NCBI GenBank assembly: GCA_005281725.1
Contig: SSBO01000003.1
Span: forward strand, 10,289,251 to 10,353,250
Source of the DNA: Wuchereria bancrofti
Lineage: Eukaryota > Nematoda > Chromadorea > Rhabditida > Onchocercidae
Direction of reading: 5' to 3'
DNA: 64,000 bases
Numbering within the stretch: the first letter of the stretch is position 1; every line of letters begins with the position of its first letter. The position numbers and the translations under genes are program-made. The notes below the pieces were generated by a model that did no database searches, was not told where the DNA came from, and worked only from the letters and a program-made list of their open reading frames with translations. Shown here piece by piece: positions 38,010 through 48,299 of the stretch.

Positions 38010-38900
38010 AAAAGTAAATTCAATTGCTTTAATAATTATATTTTATATTAGTGATATCGAATTCTAACATATTCATTGAATAAAAACTGAACTAACAGAG
38101 TTGATTCAAGGTGTAATCACTACTCACAGATTTCAGAATGATATATGAGTTTAATCTGATTCCATGTATTCATGTTATACTGTTTGTGCACTTTAAAATT
38201 GCTAACATTTTAATTTTTATTAAGAAATAACGCACTTTTGAAAACTCTCAAAGTACAGATTGTCAAAAGTTGAATAATGTTCAAGAAACGACACTGTCAG
38301 TAATTGCTGTAATTAATTTATAAAGTAGCAAAATTAACTTATGATTTGCAAATTAAGCTCGGAAACGAACGATTCAAAACACTGGATCATACGGATGAAA
38401 GTATTTTTTCGGAATTCGAATCCGTAATTCTTGGTATTGAAACTTTGTGACAGCTGATAGACTCTTGTATTTCCTGTGAAAACTAAAAATGATTTAAGCC
38501 ATACTAAAAGTTAATGATCTGATTGATTTAAGAAGTTAATGATTTGATTCATATCAAACGGACGGTCAGTTTCCAAGCAAATAAAAAGTGAAACAGAAAA
38601 GAATGAAAAGGGCGGAAAGTTACAAAAGGATGAAATGACTAATACTATTAATATGTTTGGTTTGGACATAAATCAATTATTGGGGTATCATTTGCGCTGA
38701 ACTAAGATTAGATTTTTCTTTGGACTATCATTGATATCAGTTGATAAGAAATTGATATTAGTTTATTTCCTTCGAATTATCGTCGACACTGTTTTTTTGT
38801 ATGTTTACATATCATTTCATTTAGAAGATTATATTGAATAAAAGTTAAAGTGCACAGCAAACATTGCTAGCTGCTAAAAGGAATTGAAATATTAAAATAA
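38010..38900. other. Spacer between the gap and the ALT gene, no gene seen
   Basis: No open frame or repeat was recognised. It should carry the 3' end of the ALT-family transcript from the minus strand. Confidence 0.5.
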
Positions 38901-38923
38901 AAAATGGATATCGTAGGTTATTA

Positions 38924-40166
38924 TCAATCGTACGAACACTTCCAATCCTTTGCAGGCGCGCAATACGCATATTCCAATTTACCGCCATTCTTCCGTTCCA
39001 TAACGCACAAATGTCTCTTTTCATCGCAGAAACAACCTTTGTCTCTACAACAGAACGTTCTCAAATCACCGAAAATTCTCATCTAATTTTTTAATAAAAA
39101 TAATTGAGACGTGCTTACGTCCAAGACTGATTCTCTTTTAATATGCACCACGCTTGTGGTTCACGTTGATCATAGCAAGCCGCGTGAGAATCACATTGTT
39201 TCTTCCTGAAAGAAACTGAAGTGAAACACAGCAGAATTGAGTGAGTGCTTAAATTAATATAACGAAAATATTTCAAAGTAAATAAAAAGGGCTAAAATGA
39301 GCTTCGATTATACCACGGAAAGGCGGGAATTATTTATGGCTAAGAACTAAAAATCCTCGTAAAATTGTCTGTCAGAAGTTCAAACTACTGAAATATCAAA
39401 ACCACTTGCCTGCCGTCAGTTTTAATGAATTCTCCTTTAGCCGTATAGCCTTCTCTCCCTTCACTATCATCCTTGTTTTCTTCTTCATCCTCATCCTCTT
39501 CACCGTCATCCTCCTCTTCCTCTTCACTACCGTCTTCATAATAATCATCTTTTTCATCCTCATTGTCTTCATCCTCTTCTTCCTCTTCGCTACCGTCTTC
39601 ATAATAATCATCTTTTTCATCCTCATTGTCTTCATCCTCTTCTTCCTCTTCGCTACCGTCTTCATAATAATCATCTTTTTCATCCTCATCCTCTTCACCA
39701 TCACCCTTGTCTTCATCCTCTTCTTCCTCTTCACTACCGTCTTCATAATCATCTTTTTCATCCTCATCCTCTCCATCATCATCCTCGTATTCATCCTCCT
39801 CTTTCTCTTCTCCATCGTCTTGATAATAATCGTCTTCTTCATCCTCTTCCTCTTTACTTCCGTTCTCTTCTTCCTCTTCGTAACTCATCTGAAATCATTG
39901 ACACTTTCATTCACGTAAATTACGCTTCCGTTTTGGAACAAATTTCTTCTTAGCCATCGCATTTTCATCCTATTTCTGAACCTTTCTTCCTCTCTTTATT
40001 GTTTTTAGTTATACTTTCTTTAATTTTTTTTTCAGGTTAGTAATTTAAATAATTGATAAATTAAATTGAAGAAAGTTACCTCTTCTTCCTCTTCATTTGA
40101 TTGTTTTGCATAAAGTGGTGTAGCAAAAAGAATTATTAAGCCAAAAACTATTAAAAGTTTGTTCAT
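38924..40166 (-). CDS. ALT-family secreted larval acidic protein with expanded acidic repeats (257 aa, 4 exons)
   Basis: Minus-strand exons are 40166-40080, 39888-39410, 39205-39119 and 39044-38924, 774 nt in frame. Residues 1-20 are a signal peptide (MNKLLIVFGLIILFATPLYA). Residues 24 to about 178 are almost pure Glu/Asp with Tyr and Lys, built from 21-residue units (core DEKDDYYEDGSEEEEEDEDN). After the junction sequence TAKGEFIKTDGRKK comes the conserved cysteine domain: CDSHAACYDQREPQAWC, then DKGCFCDEKRHLCV, ERKNGGKLEYAYCAP and a final WKCSYD. This order (signal peptide, variable acidic region, Cys domain) defines the filarial ALT / secreted larval acidic proteins, made in the glands of infective larvae and secreted. 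Known Brugia members have a short acidic region, so this one is much longer. The intron after exon 2 starts GC, not GT. The precise biochemical role of the family is not settled. Confidence 0.92.
39228..39260. repeat. Short match to the receptor-array repeat in the ALT intron
   Basis: GAATTGAGTGAGTGCTTAAA in the ALT intron resembles the GAATTGAGTGAGTGC motif at 24265 and GAACTGAGTGAGTGCTAAA at 26590 and 33465. The match is short, so it may be a relic of the same repeat family or chance. Confidence 0.35.
39535..39804 (-). repeat. 63-bp coding tandem repeat in the ALT acidic domain
   Basis: Units start (plus coordinates) at 39535, 39598, 39661 and 39742. The first two steps are exactly 63 bp and the third is 81 bp, with an 18-nt in-frame insertion. 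Units 39535-39597 and 39598-39660 are essentially identical. All length changes are multiples of three, so the acidic frame is kept. Confidence 0.92.
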
Positions 40167-40175
40167 TTTTTATGT

Positions 40176-40178
40176 CTA
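40176..40178 (-). promoter_or_regulatory. Probable trans-splice acceptor of the ALT gene
   Basis: On the minus strand ATTTTTTTAG ends at 40176, nine bases before the ATG at 40166. A pyrimidine-rich AG this close to the start is typical of nematode spliced-leader addition. Confidence 0.55.
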
Positions 40179-43100
40179 AAAAAATCGAACATTCATTAAT
40201 TCCATAAACGTGAAGTGATTAATACGTAACGTGTAAACATAAAATGCAATTTTCAAATAATCAGAACAGAATTTCGTTTTTTTTTCTTTAATTTACTTAT
40301 TCATCTTTCTTTTCTTTTTAACCAAATTAACTTAATTAGCTTTTTGAAAAGAAGAAAAGAAGAATTCAGCTAATTTGTTAAACAAAAAATTTATTTTTTT
40401 GCTAAATGTGATTAGTTAGTTTTGCCTAAAAAAATAATGAAAGATTGAAGAGGGATATACCTGTAAAGGTTAATAATTAACCTGTTTATATATGATATTT
40501 CAGTGTACAATTAAGCAGATGTGTCCTTTTTTTTCTCATTTGAGAGAATATGGAAAGAATTTTGATTGTTTCTGTTTAGTTTCTTTTATGGAAGCGTAAC
40601 AAAACATTGCTTTCGTTTCTTTCTCTTTCTGAAAAGTTTACACAGCTGATTTATTCAAAACAAATCATTTCTGTTTGAAAAAAAATTTTTTTTTTTACTT
40701 TATCAAGTTGAAGAGCACAACAGAAGCTTGAAAATATTGGCTGATAAAAGACAAAGCTCATCTTAAACTTTTCATAAATTAGAAACAAATGGACAGGTTG
40801 GTTAACATTTAACTTTTTAACTGATTGCTTTTGTATGATTACGATAGCCACCGGATTACAAGAGTAAATCTGTTTTGAAATAACTGTTTTGATGGCTAAT
40901 TGTTGTTGTGTTCACTTTTTTTGTGTCTACCTTTTTTTTTTTTGTTTACGAAATTTGAATTTCAAACAATCAAGTATTGAGAAGTTAGCAACACAAATTA
41001 TATTTGTTTAGTGGAATAAGTAATAATAGTAATAAGTTAACATTATTTTATTATTTAAAATTATTGCTGCCTTTTTTACATGTAGCATTATAAGCTATGA
41101 GTAAATATTTATGAATTTGCTGTGATTGTTCAGCTTCTCTAATTTTTCCCACTTCTCATAGAAGTGTCTCAAAGTATTTTTCCATTTTACAAGTGTCAAT
41201 TTAACATTTGAATGGATGCTGAAAAGACAATTGAATCCGCTATTCATTTTTTGATATTTGAAAATTTGTACAGCTATTACTTCCATTTCATTTTCTGGTG
41301 ATAATATTTTATAGCGAAGGCCTAAATATCAGTGATTATTGTCAATCCAATTTTGAAATGAAATAATGGAAATTTCAGATAAGACTTATCAACAGCTTAC
41401 AATTTATATGTAGTTTATTCCAAGATTTAAGAATTCAAGGTAAACATTACTTGCTTGAATGAATTATCACATTACCTTTAATTAAATTCTTCTGCTGTAT
41501 AACGCTGATAGATAGTATTACGGTTTATTGGAATGTCAAATATTAAGAAACTTTCTTCCGATTTATTATAAAAATACAATTCGACATATAAAATAAAATT
41601 ATTCGTCGAACTTTATACTTCCGTTTAATGCAAATATTTCAAGATTCGTTTTTAGGATTACGCATATATTTAAACCCTCCAAGAATGAATTCTGATTCAT
41701 GAATACATTCACTTGCGTAAGGTAAGATTGACTGTGATTTCTTTTTCATTTAATACAAAGATTGCTAATTTCATCTGACAGAGAAAGATTTTATGACTTT
41801 GCTCGTTTGACGCAAATGCCGAAATTTACAGGAATGCATAAACTGTGTACTAATTTTATAAAGGATTCTTTCTTGAGCGAGAAAATTGAACAACAAAATT
41901 GAGAAAGAAAAAATTACTTTGCTTTACTGCATGAGAAAAGTTCGAAGTAAATCTAAGAAATCTAATGAACTTTCATTTACAGCATAAAAAAAGTCAAATA
42001 AAGAAATATTTAAGAAAAAAAAAGACTGTTGCCTAATATTTTATATTTAAAAATTAAATTATAATTGTTCTTTTTATTTCCGATTTTAGATATGAATTGA
42101 TTGCTTTTACCAGAAATATCTGACTCTATATTTTTTTTTTAGAATTTTCTAGGTCTGCTAGATATTCAATATTTTGAAACAAAATATTTTTTTTTTCGTG
42201 CATCATGGTGACTTGAAGTCAGACTGAAATTGCTATATGTAATAAGTAGTCATTCTGACGAGATAAGGTTGCATCATTTAAATCACTTAATTTCACCCTG
42301 CGAAACCCGTTATCAGATAAGCTTGTATGATTGTTTGTATGTTTTGATTAACAATATCTAAATTTTAAAACTTTTTTTAAAATTTTTTGATTCATATTCA
42401 GTGTTGTATGAAATACTTTGTGAAGTCATTTAAATAGTAGAAATATCAGGTGTAAATTTATTAACAGTTAAATTTTTAAAAATAGTGAAAATTTGACTGG
42501 TTAAAAAAGGGTAAAAAAATGGTAAAAAAAAATTAAAGAATGGTAGTTATTAGTTTTGGCTGCTATTGAATTATTGCTCAAACGATATTTTACCATCAAA
42601 GGATCACTGTCAAAGAAAGAAGCATATTTTCAACATAAAGGTGAAAGGGATTGATAAGAAATTAATTAACTTGAAATCTGAGATATATCACTTCTAAAAT
42701 TAAGCAAACATACTAATAATGCAGCTAAAAGGCATAAAATTCTCGAAATTTAGATAAAACGAAATTAAATTCACTTCCAAGGACTTTAATCTAAATAAGA
42801 TTAAAGTTTAAAGAGCAATTCATTTTGTTCGTCTCTATCATTTCATTTTGGCCTCAGAGAAAAAATGTATTTTCAACTTCATTCATTTGTTTAAATTCAT
42901 TGAGGATTTTTTGAGTTCAATTTAGCATGCAAAATTTTAGTTGCAATTCAAATGCTTTTTTTGTTCTGTATTATTTATTCTTAGACTAAATGAAGATTTC
43001 GTGAGAAATTCAGGATGAATCAAAAATAATTATTTTACAAAGAAAAAGAAAGAACAACAATTACTGTAATCACTTAGCATGTTGATATTATCAGCAATGT

Positions 43101-43850
43101 CCAATTCTCTAAATATATCGCAAGATTGATAATGCTATAGTTATAACACACATTAGCATACTTTGTAAAAATGAGTGTCAGCAATTTTAGTTTCAAGAAA
43201 GTGATAAAAAATTATAGTGAAAATTCCACTATCAAATACCTCTATATTGCAAATTTGCAAATTTCTCTTTCATTAAAATTTCTTTCATTAGAAATAAAAC
43301 AGAATGGTTTAAAAAAGAAAAAAAAAGTTTTTTTAAATGATATTATGCTATATTGTTGAAATTATGTTAAATCGTTCACCATATATCACATTACTAATTC
43401 ATTCTTATCATATCACATTCTCATCATTCTGTTATTTACAACTTTCTCACCTTAATTTTACATACTAATCATAACCATAACATTGTTTGAAATATTTTCA
43501 AATTTCACTAAAAAAAATTCCAGTAGCACTGCGTGCGTTTATCGTTCTTAAAGAATTTTGAACATAAGTAAGCAAATAATGCAATTGAAAATATTGGTTT
43601 GTGAAAAATTAATAACCTAATAACTTTATATGTAAATGTTGATTATATTTATTTGCAAAGTATATTTCATTACTTTACAATTTTTCACGAACTTCAAAAC
43701 ATCAATGCAAAATAAATGATATATTGCAATATTACTTTTGCTTCATACAATCAAAGAAATAACGGTATTTTTTTTAAGAGAGACATTTGTATGAAATTTT
43801 AAAATTTAACAAATCATTTGCAGTTTCTTCCGCTCTTTTTTTCCCTTCAC
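40179..43850. other. Intergenic DNA upstream of the ALT gene, no gene seen
   Basis: Should include the ALT promoter, but I recognise no element. Open frames at 40651-40851, 41095-41286 (minus) and 43171-43359 (plus) lack domain or codon support. 42750-42960 contains an inverted, diverged copy of the array repeat that pairs with 34200-34450. Confidence 0.55.
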
Positions 43851-43854
43851 TTCA

Positions 43855-44850
43855 TCCAAAATTTTTCAAGGCTAACAATTCTAATCTTCAAATAGTCATA
43901 CCCATAATGGGAGCAATTCGCGATTTGGCGAAAACTAAAAAAGTTTTTCTGTTTTGAGTGACGTATACCAAAACTTCATATACAGCTGAAGAAACATCTG
44001 CGAAAACATGAATTCTAGCGGGTAGTGATGTGTCTATTACAACACGTATCGTGTTCAAAATCTCTTTCACATATGTTGGCCATGCACATATGAGTTCTTT
44101 TGATCCTCCATACTTATTAATTGGTTTCAGCTTGCTTTCTTTTTCCAAAGATTTTGAAGGAATAATTTTATCGGCATTGTACATGGAGCCAGGAATCCTA
44201 AGGGATCATATTGAGAAGCTAGGAACTGTAATATTGATCTTTTTGTTGGTACCTGATCCTTTCAAGATTGTAAGGTTATTTGAATTATGTCTTCATCTGG
44301 GTTGATACCAGGAATCCTTTTAAACTCATTTGTCTCCGCTCGATGTTGTTCGGGAATCTTAAAATTAAATTCTTTGTTGTTTGATAAGAATTCTCTAACA
44401 TTCATTGAGGCATCGTTAAAGATGTTTTTCATTTCTTGACATTTGAGCAAAGCCTCATCGATACATTTGATTGATACTATAATGTTGTCGACATAAAGAT
44501 TTTTTCTGATCTCGTTAGCGAGTTCATTGTCGCGGTTTTCCAAATGATAGTTAAGTGTAGCCGATAATAAAAATGGTGAAGATATTACTCCAAATGGGAC
44601 TCGTTTAAATCGATAATGTTCAATATTATCTTCTGTTACTTGTCCCTTTATATCTTTTAACCAAAGGAATCGTGTGCAATTTCTTTCTATTGGTAGGAAC
44701 TCCAACTGCAAAAAGGCTTTCTCAATGTCTGCTACTATCACAATTTCCATCATTCGAAAATGAAGCAGTACTCCTATTATAGTTGTGGGTCTTCGGTATA
44801 ATACATCATTCAGACGATATGAGAAAGTCACCTTTGTTGAAGGGGACATT
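43855..44850 (-). mobile_element. BEL/Pao retrotransposon fragment: reverse transcriptase and RNase H part
   Basis: Minus-strand frames give RT motifs typical of BEL/Pao elements: [17 protein letters not shown] (first catalytic Asp block), [26 protein letters not shown], then YVDN in place of the usual YVDD box. After a frameshift come [27 protein letters not shown] (RNase H start) and LVFAKSRIAPIMGMTI followed by a stop within the RLELL motif. At least two frameshifts and a stop make it dead. No integrase is found. It ends at about 43860 inside the RNase H region and starts abruptly at about 44850, where plus-strand element sequence begins. Confidence 0.85.
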
Positions 44851-45530
44851 GTGTGTTTTTCCTCTGTTACTCACATATTTACATCTACATCCAACGAATC
44901 TCTCTGCAATTAACAACCTCTCTCAAAATAAACGACAAATTTTGGTGCCACGAGCCGGGAAATGTCTGCAAATATAATATTAAACGCACGACCGGCAAAA
45001 GAAAAATTGAAAGCTCTTCTCAAAGAAGTCCAAGAAAATGGATCTAACGCTTTTGGAGCAAATGTTGACCAGAGAAGAAACCCGTCAACAGCACGAGGCT
45101 CGAAAAAGAATTATTGAAGAAAAAGTCTCAAACTGCATATTGACACACCTGAGACAATTAATACTAACTGAATCCAACAGGTTCCAGCAACGAAGAGAAA
45201 ACAAGAAGAAGACAGATACACCCAAATGTCGAAGATAAAAGAGATGTTTTAAACTTAATAAGTGAAGGCAAAGAAGTTATCATAACCTTAAGTATGTATA
45301 TGAATGACTCAGAATTAGTAATCCAAGGCCTAAAAGAAGGCGAAATAAAGGAGCTACCAACTCAGATAACTTATTATCCAACGATTAACTTACCTCAACT
45401 ACCACTGCCTACTTTCAATGGTAATCCTAAACTATGGAGAGGATTCTGGAGCAGCTTTGAAGCTGCAGTCCATTTATAAAAATTACCAGACATCTAAAAA
45501 TTAAATTATTTAATTGCATGTCTAAAGGGA
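44850..45530 (+). mobile_element. BEL/Pao retrotransposon fragment: LTR end, PBS-like site and gag part
   Basis: Plus strand, opposite to the neighbouring RT fragment. After about 90 bp of possible 5' LTR end comes TGGTGCCACGAGCCGGGA (44943-44960), which looks like a tRNA primer-binding site. Then follow a charged frame (MDLTLLEQMLTREETRQQHE), and after frameshifts the Pao gag hallmark LPQLPLPTFNGNPKLWRGFW...SSFEAAVHL and a degraded KLNYLIACLKGD. Several stops show it is inactive. It ends at about 45525-45535, directly against receptor exon 4 sequence. Confidence 0.8.
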
Positions 45531-45531
45531 G

Positions 45532-46130
45532 ATGTTTGCAATGCATATTTCAATGTTTTGCAACATACGCCGTTTGCTAAAAAGAGCTTTGGAGTTAAAT
45601 AAAACAAGCGGTAACATTACATCACTGTTTTTTGCTTTCCATATTCAAAAAATAAAATAAAATACATTAATTTCATGTACGAACAAATATTCTGTTTAAA
45701 GTTTTTTAAATGTTTTTTTTTTGTTTGAAAACTTTCAAAAGTTGTGTAATTTTTTATAGGTTTCTTCTAATTTCATATTTCATTCAATCCTCAAATATGC
45801 TAATCAAATTTAATCTTTTCAAATTAAAGAATGTTTGAAGGATGTGAAGCAAAGAGTGCAGTAAGAAGTGGTAAATATGAGCGATCGATGTTAATTCAGG
45901 CTGCAGCAGTTTGCGAGTAATGGAAATTGAAATTATCTGTTTCTATTTTCTGTTAAAGTTTGCAGTCAAATTAATTGGCAAAAAAGCTGAAATTCCTGTT
46001 AATAATTTTATTAATTGTTATATTATTTTCAATAATGTTGTATTGCTAACTGTTAATTTAATTTTTTCAAACGATTTCGTAACATCATCAAGCATATCGT
46101 TAGAAAACTATTATTTAAATTGATTAAGAC
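45532..46130 (+). pseudogene. Broken receptor copy D: exon 4 and exon 5 remnants
   Basis: 45532-45600 matches receptor exon 4 (MFAMHISMFCNIRR, compare MFLMQIAMFYNIRR in gene C). 45830-46130 matches exon 5: KYERSMLIQAA, then a one-base deletion (GCGAGTAATGG where gene C has GGTGTATTGG), then MEIEIICFYFLLKFAVKLIGKKAEIPVNNFINCYIIF in the shifted frame. Exons 1-3 are missing, replaced on the left by the retrotransposon gag fragment. Closest to gene C by the shared EIEII sequence. Confidence 0.85.
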
Positions 46131-48190
46131 AAAGAGAATTAGAACTGTGACACCAGTTCATTATTAGCTTTGATTGAAATTCATCCAGTGATTTGTTATT
46201 AGGTACAATTATATTTAGTTTTTTGTACAATTCCAAACTTGGAACTGACTGTCCTAAGTTATTTAATTAATTTTGATGTCGTAAAAATTTCTGCATCTTA
46301 AGAAGAATGTTCGATTATTTCACTTTTAGTTTTTTTTTTCTTTTTTTTTTATGAACTGGAATGTATGTAATTTTTGTTTCTGTTAGCTTTTATCAATAAG
46401 TGAAATACAGAAGAATCATTTGATCAAAATGTTTTATATTATGTAAAATATGCTTCAATGAATTTAAGGTCAATCAATAAAATGCTCTAATTTGAAATGA
46501 TTTGGAGACAGCAATAACAAACTTTTTTATTACTTAAACCCTGAATTATTAACTCTCAGCAATAAAAAGTAAACAGAAAAAACATATAATGTATGTATGA
46601 TAAACAGATATGATAAAAAAAATAAATAATAAAAAATAAATAGATAAGAACATACCAAACAAATAGTTTTAAAAAAACTCGAAAAAGCTTTTTATCGTAA
46701 ATAAATGAAGTAAAAAGCTAAAAAAGGGATCATTGATTAAAAAAAAAAAAAAAAATGAGATCATACGAAAATGAAAAAAAAAAGAAAAAGATAAAACATT
46801 ACAAGCAAATATGAAATATTTTATAAAAAAAGAAAAAAAAAAAGAAGAGCAGAAAAAAATAGCACATCAAAAAGTGTAAAAATAACAAATCAATTAAATA
46901 AATAAATATAGACTGTTAGTGTAATTTCAGTTTACTTTTTGCCATTAATAAATTGAGCCTGAAAATTTTAGAAATAGAAATTTTAGAAAAACCAACTAAG
47001 AATGTTAAGAAAAAATCATGCCTTGAGTCGTTTCAAATACTAATGCACATATTTTCTCATTATTTCAAGTTTTAATTAATAAAAATCAATATTCAAGTTT
47101 ATTCCAAGATGGTATTCAATCTTGTTTTTTATAGTCTTTTCCTATTAAATTTAAAAGATTACAATTTTAGTGCTTAAACTTAGAATCTTTCCATTCATTT
47201 AAGATACTAATTTCTATCATAAAATATAAAATTCATTTTTAAACGTTATCATTGATTCCCATAAACAAATCCATGAATTACAAGTAATATTACTTGACTT
47301 GACAGTTGATCTATCAATTAGAATATTGTTGACAAACACCTATCTACTAGTTAGAAATAATTAGGCCAATGGTAACAAAACTTATTTTGATTGAAGTCCT
47401 AAATTTCTATGTATACGACTTATGCATGATTAAACAATTGATTTAATAATCAATATTAAGTTATGACATACTGCTAGATTTATTTTTGACGAAAGTAATA
47501 TATTATTCTAATGATAGCTTCCATTAGTGGGATTAATGGATTTGAATTATCTAAACAAAATAGCAGCAAATAATAATCATAGTTGCTGCAATGCCTTATA
47601 TGTGTTTCTTGTTTTTATTGGCAAATTAAATGAATAAATCACCCACTTCGTTTGCTTATTTAATGTATAAAATAATTTCTCTAATAATCACTCACTGAAA
47701 TGATAATTTTTTTTTTCACAGCCTTGTTGAATAAATATTTAACAAATTATTATATAATAAAATAATTTGTTAAAAATTTTTTTTAACAAATTATTATATA
47801 GTTAATTTGGGATAAGGTATGCATGATCATTTGTTTATTATTTTGACAGTATTATAATCCTAATTTTGACGACTGTGATCATGGTTATCCTGATACAATT
47901 TATTATATATTCCAAGAACTTTATCTGTTACCAACAAGCATATGTAATTGATTATCAGATTTTTTGAGAGAAGTGTATGTGATATGATACATTTGTGATA
48001 TATACTATTAGGAGGTATACAAATATATGTACTAATCGTTGTACATACTATGCAAAAAGGATGATAAAACAACAAAAATATAACAAGGAAACATAACAAA
48101 GGTATAAGATAATAACATAACATAAAACAAAATTCATTTTGAAATGATCTATCACATATTCACCGTTATATATTAAATCGTAGCATGAAT
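46131..48190. other. Intergenic AT-rich DNA, no gene seen
   Basis: Contains poly-A rich stretches (46600-46900) and a local repeat of TTTAACAAATTATTATATA at 47740-47800. The minus-strand frame at 47860-48123 has no recognisable domain and no splice support. Confidence 0.6.
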
Positions 48191-48196
48191 AGCAAC

Positions 48197-48202
48197 TTTA
48201 TT
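48197..48202 (-). terminator. Polyadenylation signal of mrps-22
   Basis: TTTATT on the plus strand reads AATAAA on the minus strand, 98 bases past the stop codon at 48300. Position and sequence fit a polyadenylation signal for the S22 transcript. Confidence 0.55.
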
Positions 48203-48299
48203 CGCACTTTTTTTTTTTTTGCATTACAAATTTTGTTTTGCACAAATAAGTCTAATTATATAGAAATTCCTATTGAACAAATAAAAGAGTTGCAAAATT

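Noticed and set aside
38904..39086. Plus-strand 60-residue frame
   Set aside because: It overlaps ALT exon 4 in antisense and has no features of its own.
39406..39918. Long plus-strand open frame of 170 residues, very hydrophobic (Ile, Phe, Leu)
   Set aside because: It is the antisense shadow of the GAA/GAT codons of the ALT acidic repeats. The minus strand has splice sites, a signal peptide and the conserved Cys domain in phase. A second minus-strand frame (39396-39842, Met/Lys/Arg-rich) is a frame-shifted shadow of the same repeats.
43171..43359. Plus-strand 62-residue frame
   Set aside because: Low-complexity Lys/Ser/Phe/Leu content and no supporting context.
47860..48123. Minus-strand 87-residue frame downstream of mrps-22
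   Set aside because: Mixed hydrophobic and Cys residues with no recognisable pattern and no splice context. Likely chance.
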